DNA of 64,000 nt from Rhizobium sp. 32-5/1 (lineage in GTDB: Bacteria > Pseudomonadota > Alphaproteobacteria > Rhizobiales > Rhizobiaceae), in contig NZ_CP120638.1 in NCBI RefSeq assembly GCF_029537235.1, positions 2,435,501 through 2,499,500 on the forward strand, read 5' to 3'. Shown piece by piece: positions 19,871-27,345 of the stretch (position 1 is its first letter; each line of letters starts with the position of its first letter). The position numbers and the translations under genes were made by a program. The notes under the pieces were generated by a model that saw only the letters and a program-made list of their open reading frames with translations, did not search any database and was not told where the DNA came from.

Positions 19871-19930
19871 ATATAGCGGTGAACAAACCCTGAATCCGGT
19901 GGAGTCAATGATTCGTCGCTGATTCGTTCC
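19871..19930 (+). repeat. 60-base imperfect direct repeat, copy 2
   Basis: Begins ATATAGCGGTGAACAAACC and ends GATTCGTCGCTGATTCG plus TTCC, 474 bases downstream of copy 1 and 78 percent identical to it. It lies about 170 bases before the helicase start, so it could be part of that gene's control region. Confidence 0.8.
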
Positions 19931-20101
19931 GTGACTGTTCCGAATCTCTCTTAAGTGCCCTCCGTGGGCGTTGAGAAAGGGTGCCGCCGACCCACTATGT
20001 TGTGGTCCAGCCCTTGCCTTTGCGCGCTTGCATGGTCATGTGTGCTGCTTCTGTTGCACCGGGCTCGCGCGTGGGTGGCAATGGGGCCAGACAATGCCGG
20101 G

Positions 20102-23100
20102 ATGAGAGACGTGCGTGACAAATCGATGATCCTGAGCGGCCGCGGCGTGACCGCGGTGCTCGGACCGACCAATACCGGCAAGACGCATTACGCGATCGAG
20201 CGCATGGTGGCGCACGAGAGTGGCGTCATCGGCCTGCCGCTGCGCCTGCTGGCGCGCGAGGTCTATACACGTGTCGTCGAGAAGGTCGGTGTGCACAATG
20301 TTGCGCTGATCACCGGCGAGGAAAAGATCACCCCGCATATGGCGCGCTTCTCGGTCTGCACGGTCGAGGCCATGCCGCGCGATACTATGGCCTCCTTCGT
20401 CGCGATCGACGAGGTGCAACTGGCCGGCGATCTCGAGCGCGGCCATATCTTCACCGACCGTATCATGCATTTGCGCGGACGCAGCGAGACCTTGCTGCTT
20501 GGCGCATCCACCATGCGGCCAATCCTGGAGCAGTTGCTCCCCGGCATCACCGTCGTCGAGCGGCCGCGGCTATCACAATTGCTCTATGCCGGCTCGAAGA
20601 AGATCACACGCCTGCCGCAGCGCACCGCCATCGTCGCCTTTTCTGCCGAAGAGGTCTACGCGATCGCCGAGCTTATTCGCCGCCAGCGGGGCGGTGCCGC
20701 CGTCGTTCTGGGCGCGCTCTCGCCGCGCACCCGAAACGCGCAGGTGGCGCTCTATCAGGAAGGCGACGTCGAATATCTGGTTGCCACCGATGCGATCGGC
20801 ATGGGGCTCAATCTCGATGTCGATCATGTCGCCTTCGCGCAGGACCGCAAGTTCGACGGTTACCAGTTTCGCGATCTCAATCCCGGCGAAATGGCACAGA
20901 TTGCCGGCCGCGCGGGGCGCCATGTGCGCGACGGCACGTTCGGTGTCACCTCGCGGGTCGAGCCGTTCGACAAGGAACTGGTGCACCGGATCGAATCACA
21001 TCAGTTCGATCCCGTTCGCGTGCTGCAGTGGCGCTCCAAGGCGGTGGACTTCGCCTCTATCGCGGCACTGAAAAAGAGTCTTGAAGTGGCGCCCACCGTG
21101 CATGGCCTGACGCGGGCGCTGCCGGCCATCGACCAGCAGGCGCTGGAGTATCTGTCGCGTTATCCGGAGGTGGCTAGCGTCGCCACCACGCCCGAGCGTG
21201 TCGAAAAACTCTGGGATGCCTGCGCTTTGCCGGATTATCGCCGCATTACCCCTGCCCAACATGCCGATCTGATCTCCACCATCTATGCCGATCTCGTGCG
21301 TCGTGGCACAGTGAACGAGACTTTCATGGCGGAGCAGGTTCATCGGGCCGATCGGACCGATGGTGAAATAGACACGTTGTCTGCACGTATTGCGCAGATT
21401 AGAACGTGGACGTATGTGTCGAACCGTCCTGGATGGCTTGCCGATCCGACACACTGGCAAGAAAAGACGCGGGAAATCGAAGATCGATTGTCCGATGCCT
21501 TACATGAAAGGTTGACGAAACGGTTCGTTGACCGCAGGACATCTGTGCTTATGAAGCGCCTGAGAGAGAATGCGATGCTGGAAGCTGAAATCAGTGTGAA
21601 TGGGGATGTCTTCGTCGAGGGACATCATGTGGGGCAGTTGGCCGGTTTTCGGTTCAGCCTGGCCGCAGGGACGGAAGGCTCCGATGCGCGTGCAGCGCTC
21701 GGCGCGGCGCAGAAGGCGCTTGCGCTTGAGTTCGAGGCGCGTGCAGCGCGGCTGCATGCCGCCGGCAACAGTGATCTCGCGCTCGCCTCCGATGGCTATG
21801 TGCGTTGGCTGGGCGAGCCGGTGGCGCGTCTTGCGGCAAGCGACCATGTCATGCGTCCGCGTGTTATCCTGCTCGCTGACGACCAGCTCCAGGCCAATGC
21901 TCGCGATCACGTCGTTGCCCGCATCGAGCGCTTCGTCAATCATCACATCTCCACGGTGCTGAAGCCGCTCGACGATCTGTCGCGGGCCGAGGATCTGGAG
22001 GGTCTTGCCAAGGGTCTGGCTTTCCAGCTCGTCGAAAACCTCGGCGTGCTCTTCCGTCGCGATGTCGCCGACGACGTCAAGTCGCTGGACCAGGAGGCGC
22101 GTGCCTCGATCCGCCGCCACGGCATCCGCTTCGGCGCCTATCACATCTTCATGCCGGCGCTCCTGAAGCCCGCGCCTGCCGAACTGATCACGCTGCTCTG
22201 GGCGCTGAAGAACGACGGCCTCGACAAGCCGGGCTATGGCGATCTGATCCCGGTGCTTGCTGCCGGCCGCACCTCCGTCGTCACGGATCCGACCTTCGAG
22301 CGTACATTCTACAAGCTCGCCGGCTTCCGCTTCCTCGGAAAGCGTGCCGTGCGCATCGACATTCTCGAGCGCCTTGCCGATCTCATCCGTCCGCTGCTGC
22401 AGTGGAAGCCGGGCTCGGCCACGCGTCCTGACGGCGCCTATGATGGTCGTCGCTTCACTGCGACCACGGCCATGCTGTCCATTCTCGGCGCGACGCCTGA
22501 TGACATGGAAGAAATTCTGAAAGGCCTCGGCTACCGCGCAGACAGCGTCAAGGCCGAAGAAGCAACCGCATTCCTGGCCGCGCAGGCCGGTTCGGCCGCC
22601 GCGCCTGCCGAGGCTGCTCCCGTCGAAGCCGATGCGGACAAGGCCGACCACGACGATGCTGATGCATCTGCCGAAGAGCCGGTCAGCGAGCCAGTTGCCG
22701 AAGTAACCGCCGCTCCAGATGCGCCCGCCGAGACGGAAACGACCGAGGTGGCTGCGGAGACGGCGGCGCCGGCAGAAGCCAGCGAACCTGTCGAGCCAAA
22801 GCCTGTACTCCTCTGGCGTCCAGGTAGCCGCAATGACAACCAGCGCACCGGTGGCCGTCCACAGGGTGATCGTCGGGGTTCCGGCAATCGTGCGCCGCAG
22901 GGTGAAGCACGTCGTGAAGGCGGTGAGCCGCGCCGCGAAGGCGAAGGTCGCCGGGAAGGCCGTGACGACAACCGCAAGAGCGGCGGCGGCCGGCCGGATC
23001 ATCGCGCAAAAAGCCGTGACGGAAAGCCGCAGGGCGGCCAGCGTCCTGACAAGGGCGAACGGCAGGATCGTCCCGACCGCAACGACCGCGGCCCGAAGCC

Positions 23101-23209
23101 GCAGCAGGCCGCCAAGTTCGAGGCGCGTCCACCGCGCAAGGAAAAGCCGCTCGATCCGGATAGTCCTTTCGCCAAGCTCGCTGCCCTGAAGGAGCAGATG
23201 AAGAAGTAA
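20102..23209 (+). CDS. mgpS: SUV3/MgpS-type DExH helicase
   Basis: Large cytoplasmic superfamily-2 helicase, 1035 aa from ATG 20102 (MRDVRDKSMILSGRG); the frame is open back to 19955, but that extension is unlike the family. Walker A is in LGPTNTGKTHYAIERM, the DExH-like box in FVAIDEVQLAGD, and motif VI in MAQIAGRAGRHVRDG, all within about residues 10-310. The organisation matches mitochondrial SUV3 RNA helicases and rhizobial MgpS. From about residue 860 the tail is first Ala/Glu/Pro-rich and acidic, then Arg/Gly/Asp-rich with repeated RREGE- and GDRRG-like units, which suggests RNA binding. It is followed after 4 bases by an S4 RNA-binding protein, consistent with a shared RNA role. Confidence 0.85.
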   Translation: MRDVRDKSMILSGRGVTAVLGPTNTGKTHYAIERMVAHESGVIGLPLRLLAREVYTRVVEKVGVHNVALITGEEKITPHMARFSVCTVEAMPRDTMASFVAIDEVQLAGDLERGHIFTDRIMHLRGRSETLLLGASTMRPILEQLLPGITVVERPRLSQLLYAGSKKITRLPQRTAIVAFSAEEVYAIAELIRRQRGGAAVVLGALSPRTRNAQVALYQEGDVEYLVATDAIGMGLNLDVDHVAFAQDRKFDGYQFRDLNPGEMAQIAGRAGRHVRDGTFGVTSRVEPFDKELVHRIESHQFDPVRVLQWRSKAVDFASIAALKKSLEVAPTVHGLTRALPAIDQQALEYLSRYPEVASVATTPERVEKLWDACALPDYRRITPAQHADLISTIYADLVRRGTVNETFMAEQVHRADRTDGEIDTLSARIAQIRTWTYVSNRPGWLADPTHWQEKTREIEDRLSDALHERLTKRFVDRRTSVLMKRLRENAMLEAEISVNGDVFVEGHHVGQLAGFRFSLAAGTEGSDARAALGAAQKALALEFEARAARLHAAGNSDLALASDGYVRWLGEPVARLAASDHVMRPRVILLADDQLQANARDHVVARIERFVNHHISTVLKPLDDLSRAEDLEGLAKGLAFQLVENLGVLFRRDVADDVKSLDQEARASIRRHGIRFGAYHIFMPALLKPAPAELITLLWALKNDGLDKPGYGDLIPVLAAGRTSVVTDPTFERTFYKLAGFRFLGKRAVRIDILERLADLIRPLLQWKPGSATRPDGAYDGRRFTATTAMLSILGATPDDMEEILKGLGYRADSVKAEEATAFLAAQAGSAAAPAEAAPVEADADKADHDDADASAEEPVSEPVAEVTAAPDAPAETETTEVAAETAAPAEASEPVEPKPVLLWRPGSRNDNQRTGGRPQGDRRGSGNRAPQGEARREGGEPRREGEGRREGRDDNRKSGGGRPDHRAKSRDGKPQGGQRPDKGERQDRPDRNDRGPKPQQAAKFEARPPRKEKPLDPDSPFAKLAALKEQMKK

Positions 23210-23213
23210 GCTC

Positions 23214-23633
23214 ATGAGTGAACAGCAGCCACAGTCCCTGCCGGTGTCTCGCCAGCGTCTGGACAAGTGGCTGTTCTTTGCCCGGCTTTTGAAATCCCGC
23301 TCGCTCGCCCAGAAGGCGATCGAGGCGGGCCATATTTCCGTCAATGACACGCGCATCAAGCAGCCCGCCCATGCAATCAAGGCCGGCGACACGATCGTCG
23401 TTTCGCTGGACCGTCGCGATCTGATCGTCCGGGTTCTTCTGCCGGGAAACCGCCGCGGCCCGTATGAGGAAGCGCGGCTGCTCTATGAGGACCTGACGCC
23501 GGCGCCGGTTTCCCGCGAAGAGCGCACCGCGTTCGAGCAGGCGACGCGGGAGCGTGGCAGCGGGCGTCCGACAAAGAAGGAGCGTCGCGAAGTCGATCGG
23601 CTGATATCCGGGCCGGACTGGCGCGAGGATTAG
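23214..23633 (+). CDS. S4-domain RNA-binding protein (HslR-like)
   Basis: 139 aa. The S4 domain occupies about residues 12-75: RQRLDKWLFFARLLKSRSLAQ, then IEAGHISVNDTRIKQPAHAIKAGD. The basic C-terminus (RERGSGRPTKKERREVDRL) is typical of the Hsp15 family, which binds stalled 50S subunits. It starts 4 bases after the helicase stop, so the two are almost certainly co-transcribed. Confidence 0.88.
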   Translation: MSEQQPQSLPVSRQRLDKWLFFARLLKSRSLAQKAIEAGHISVNDTRIKQPAHAIKAGDTIVVSLDRRDLIVRVLLPGNRRGPYEEARLLYEDLTPAPVSREERTAFEQATRERGSGRPTKKERREVDRLISGPDWRED

Positions 23634-23836
23634 AAAACTCTCCCTCCGACGGCGATTTTTGCGCATGAATTATTCTTGCAAAGGCTCTTTAAAGCCTTTA
23701 CCTCACAGATCAACCACGCTGGCATGGTGCGTCGTTCCCGACAGCCACAGGATGGACATCAAAGTGATGTGCGGACTGCGGGCATCACTCTTGATTGCCG
23801 CCTGCCATCAAATGTGAAAAATTGCTGGAGTACTTC

Positions 23837-24175
23837 ATGACGTATGTCGTGACCGACAACTGCATTCGCTGCAAATATACCGACTGCGTCGAAGTGTGCC
23901 CGGTGGACTGCTTCTATGAGGGCGAAAACTTTCTCGTCATTCATCCGGACGAGTGCATCGACTGTGGCGTCTGCGAGCCGGAATGTCCGGCTGGCGCGAT
24001 CAAGCCGGATACGGAGCCGGGCCTTGATAAGTGGCTGACGGTCAATGCCGAATATGCGGTAAAATGGCCGAATATCACCATCAAGCGTGATGCCATGCCC
24101 GAAGCCAAGGAACTGGACGGTGAAGAAGGCAAGTTTGAAAAATACTTCTCGCCGGAGCCCGGACAGGGCGACTGA
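23837..24175 (+). CDS. fdxA: Seven-iron ferredoxin FdxA
   Basis: 112-aa electron carrier with one [3Fe-4S] and one [4Fe-4S] cluster. Start ATG 23837 ([17 protein letters not shown]) with GGAG 8 bases upstream. Cluster cysteines are visible in [17 protein letters not shown] and in [15 protein letters not shown]. The C-terminal extension of about 45 residues is typical of alphaproteobacterial FdxA. It lies between the helicase/S4 pair and carD. Confidence 0.95.
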   Translation: MTYVVTDNCIRCKYTDCVEVCPVDCFYEGENFLVIHPDECIDCGVCEPECPAGAIKPDTEPGLDKWLTVNAEYAVKWPNITIKRDAMPEAKELDGEEGKFEKYFSPEPGQGD

Positions 24176-24588
24176 GGTCGGCGCGCGCCGTCTCAAGTGC
24201 GATGCAGCAATCCTTGACGAGGATTGTAAAAACGAGGAAATCCGGCAAGACCCGGCTTAACCATGTCCATGACGGACGGGTTGGGCGCTTCTGCGATGTA
24301 AAGCAAATTATTGATTTCCGCAGTTTTTTATGATAGGGTCATAAAACTGATCCAAATCGTGGCACGCATGTGTGCCCGAAAACCACCACGAAAGCAAACA
24401 TCTCCCACGGCGCGGCTCACTCAAAACACGCAACGTCAGTTGCTTTATTGTGATCGCCCCGAAAAGACCCGTTTGCGTTCCACTGGCTGGATTGGCATGG
24501 AGTCACCCGACGGTGTCCCCGTCTATCCCGGGCCTGACTGACCCGGCCCCGGCCCCGCCGGGAGCGTAACAGGGAGTTTTTGAAACGA
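24176..24588 (+). other. fdxA-carD intergenic region
   Basis: About 413 bases without a convincing gene. It must hold the carD promoter and a long 5' leader. A small hairpin CAATCC/GGATTG with a following A-rich stretch lies just after fdxA (about 24209-24229), and a CG-rich inverted repeat sits shortly before carD (about 24530-24565). I see no recognisable riboswitch. Confidence 0.5.
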
Positions 24589-25158
24589 ATGACGACCCAG
24601 CAGAAAAAATCTTCAACACGCCATGGATTCAAGACCGGTGAATCGATCGTTTACCCGGCGCATGGTGTTGGACAAATCGTTGCGATTGAAGAACAGGAAG
24701 TGGCAGGCATGACGCTTGAGCTTTTTGTCATCGATTTCGAAAAGGACAAGATGCGTCTCAAGGTGCCGGTTGCCAAGGCCGTGACCATCGGCATGCGCAA
24801 GCTGTCCGAGACCGACTTCGTCGAACGCGCACTCAAGGTCATACAGGGCCGTGCCCGCGTGAAGCGCACCATGTGGTCGCGTCGCGCCCAGGAATATGAT
24901 GCCAAGATCAATTCCGGCGACCTGATCTCGATCGCTGAAGTCGTCCGCGACCTCTATCGTGCTGAAAACCAGCCGGAGCAGTCCTATTCCGAACGCCAGC
25001 TCTACGAAGCTGCCCTTGATCGCATGGCGCGTGAGATCGCAGCCGTGAACAAGATGTCGGAAACGGAAGCTGTCCGTCTCGTCGAAGCCAACCTGAGCAA
25101 GGGTCCGAAGCGCGGCAAGGCCGTCGAAGAAGACGAAAGCCAGGACGAAGCCGCGTAA
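24589..25158 (+). CDS. carD: CarD-family transcription regulator
   Basis: 189 aa from ATG 24589 (MTTQQKKSSTRHGFK), with AGGGAG upstream; a TTG at 24580 would add three residues. The N-terminal RNA-polymerase-interacting Tudor-like domain (about residues 15-70) shows ESIVYPAHGVGQIVAIEEQE. The C-terminal helical domain contains the DNA-contacting stretch RVKRTMWSRRAQEYDAKINS. CarD proteins bind RNA polymerase and stabilise open complexes at rRNA and other promoters. A strong terminator follows. Confidence 0.93.
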   Translation: MTTQQKKSSTRHGFKTGESIVYPAHGVGQIVAIEEQEVAGMTLELFVIDFEKDKMRLKVPVAKAVTIGMRKLSETDFVERALKVIQGRARVKRTMWSRRAQEYDAKINSGDLISIAEVVRDLYRAENQPEQSYSERQLYEAALDRMAREIAAVNKMSETEAVRLVEANLSKGPKRGKAVEEDESQDEAA

Positions 25159-25186
25159 GCTCTCAAGCCACGCAGCGTCAATCAAA

Positions 25187-25216
25187 AGCCCTGTCAGCGA
25201 TGACGGGGCTTTTTTG
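25187..25216 (+). terminator. Rho-independent terminator after carD
   Basis: AAGCCCTGTCA, loop GCGA, TGACGGGGCTT with one wobble-type mismatch, followed by a run of five to six T. Confidence 0.9.
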
Positions 25217-25268
25217 TGTCTGGTAGGTGGAATGTCTCAGCTCTGCAGGGCGCCTGCGCACAGCCGCC

Positions 25269-25308
25269 AAAAATAAAAAGGGCGCCGCGGTCGTAACCGC
25301 TGCGCCCT
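25269..25308 (-). terminator. Rho-independent terminator after typA
   Basis: On the minus strand a 12-bp stem GGGCGCAGCGGT / ACCGCGGCGCCC with one mismatch and a 4-base loop is followed by TTTTTATTTTT. It lies about 30 bases past the typA stop. Confidence 0.88.
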
Positions 25309-25334
25309 TGTCTTTATTCTGTCTTTGCGGCTGC

Positions 25335-27164
25335 TTATGCAGCGCCGCGGGACTTTTCGAAACGCTTGCGGTCGTTCGAGTCGAGATACATCTTGCGCAG
25401 GCGGATATTCTTCGGCGTCACTTCGACCAGTTCGTCGTCCTGGATCCAGGACAGCGCGCGGTCGAGCGTCATGCGGATCGGCGGCGTCAGCTTGACGGCT
25501 TCGTCCTTGCCGGAGGCGCGCATGTTGGTGAGCTTCTTGCCCTTGAGAACGTTGACTTCAAGGTCGTTGTCGCGCGTGTGGATGCCGATGATCATGCCGG
25601 CATAGACCTTTTCGCCGACGTCGATGATCATCGGGCCGCGGTCTTCCAGGTTGAACATGGCATAGGCCACGGATTCGCCGGCATCGTTGGAGAGCAGAAC
25701 GCCCTGAACACGGCCGCCGATATCGCCCTTGTAAGGCTGATATTCGTGGAACAGGCGGTTCATGATCGCCGTGCCGCGCGTGTCGGTCATCAGTTCCGAC
25801 TGGTAGCCGATCAGGCCGCGGGTCGGGGCAAAGAACTTCAGGCGAACGCGGTTGCCGCCGGACGGACGCAGCTCGGCCATTTCGGCCTTGCGCTCGGACA
25901 TCTTCTGAACGACGACGCCGGAATATTCCTCATCGACGTCGATGACGACTTCTTCGACCGGCTCCAGCATATCGCCGGTTGCTTCATCCTTGTGCATGAC
26001 GACGCGCGGACGCGAGACGGCGAGTTCGAAGCCTTCGCGACGCATGGTTTCGATCAGAACAGCCAGCTGCAATTCGCCGCGGCCTGAGACGTAGAACGAG
26101 ATCCTTGCCTTCGGCTTCTTCGATCTTCAGCGCAACGTTGCCTTCGGCTTCCTTCAGCAGGCGGTCACGAATGACGCGGCTGGTAACCTTGTCGCCTTCG
26201 GTGCCGGCAAGCGGCGAGTCATTGACGATGAACGACATGGTGACGGTCGGCGGGTCGATCGGCTGGGCATGCAGCGCTTCGGTGACCGAAGGATCGCAGA
26301 ACGTATCGGCGACCGTGCCCTTGGAGAGGCCGGCGATGGCGACGATGTCACCCGCATGCGCTTCATCGATCGGTGTGCGCTCGATGCCGCGGAAGGCGAG
26401 GATCTTGGAGATACGGCCGTTCTCGATCAGCTTGCCGTCCTGGCCAAGAACCTTGACGGCCTGGTTCGGCTTGATCGAGCCGGAATGGATGCGTCCGGTG
26501 ATGATGCGGCCGAGGAAGGGGTTGGCTTCCAGGATCGTGCCGATCATGCGGAAGGCGCCGTCTTCGTCGCCGACGCTCGGCTCCGGAACATGCTTGAGAA
26601 CGAGGTCGAGAAGCGGCGCGAGGCCCTCTTCCTTCGGACCTTCCGGATTGACGTTCATCCAGCCGTTGCGGCCCGAACCGTAGAGGATCGGGAAATCGAG
26701 CTGTTCGTCGGTCGCGTCGAGGTTGGCGAAGAGGTCGAAGACTTCGTTGATGACTTCTTCGTGGCGGCCATCGGGACGGTCGATCTTGTTGATCGCGACG
26801 ATCGGGCGAAGGCCGACCTTCAGCGCCTTGGAAACCACGAACTTGGTCTGCGGCATCGGGCCTTCCGAGCTATCGACCAGAACGATCGCGCCATCGACCA
26901 TAGACAGGATACGTTCGACTTCACCACCGAAGTCGGCGTGGCCAGGGTATCGACGATGTTGATGCGGACGCCCTTCCACTCGATCGAGGTCGCCTTGGCA
27001 AGAATGGTGATGCCGCGCTCTTTTTCGAGATCGTTGCTGTCCATCATGCGCTCGGTCGTGCGCTGGTTGTCGCGGAACGAACCCGACTGCTTCAGAAGTT
27101 CGTCAACAAGCGTGGTCTTGCCATGGTCAACGTGTGCGATGATCGCGATGTTGCGCATTTTCAT
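25335..27164 (-). CDS. typA: Ribosome-binding GTPase TypA/BipA (two apparent frameshifts)
   Basis: Translational GTPase of 609 aa when corrected, involved in 50S assembly and stress adaptation. Start ATG 27164 ([20 protein letters not shown]). The G1 loop is AHVDHGKTT, the G3 region [12 protein letters not shown], and the C-terminal BipA-specific domain contains [21 protein letters not shown] and [18 protein letters not shown]. The frame is lost at C3 26945-26947 (one base lost, in DTPGHAD) and at 26097-26103 (one base gained, just before SGRGELQ). The two cancel in length, and all domains are present, so sequencing error is the likely cause. Monocistronic, with its own terminator. Confidence 0.93.
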
Positions 27165-27254
27165 ATGTAAATACTCGGAGGTTTCGGGGTGCATCTTGCG
27201 CACGCCACATCTTCAATTGCCGGGCTCATACAGGTTTTTTGCATTTGCGAAAGG

Positions 27255-27282
27255 GGCAGGCCGCAAAGTCTTGCAGCCTGCC
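27255..27282 (-). terminator. Hairpin after dcp, possible terminator
   Basis: GGCAGGC / GCCTGCC form a perfect 7-bp outer stem, extended by TGCAA/TTGCG-type pairs around a short loop. It lies in the 180 bases between dcp and typA, both on the minus strand. The following T-run is weak. Confidence 0.45.
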
Positions 27283-27345
27283 GCCATGTTTTAAAAACCT
27301 TCATATATCCGCGGTTGCCCAGGCGTCTTTCGGGCTATCGATGGC

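Larger units (their letters stand above)
19295..20101. other. Long noncoding region unusually rich in GANTC (CcrM) sites
   Basis: About 800 bases with no ORF supported by a ribosome site or family similarity. Between 19436 and 19946 I count 17 GANTC sites (starts at 19436, 19447, 19544, 19639, 19650, 19689, 19741, 19749, 19755, 19809, 19832, 19849, 19892, 19902, 19910, 19921, 19942). About 2 would be expected by chance in 511 bases. The pairs 19436/19447, 19639/19650 and 19910/19921 are each exactly 11 bases apart. It also contains a 60-base imperfect direct repeat and a DnaA-box-like TTATCCACT at 19353. It lies upstream of the helicase gene and must hold its promoter. Confidence 0.75.

Noticed and set aside
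21500-23392. 630-codon minus-strand open frame across the helicase gene
   Set aside because: Antisense shadow; composition and lack of motifs do not support a protein, and the plus-strand helicase is unambiguous.
26097-26103. Programmed frameshifting in typA
   Set aside because: No slippery heptamer or downstream pseudoknot is seen, the family is not known for frameshifting, and a second uncorrected shift lies upstream in the same gene.
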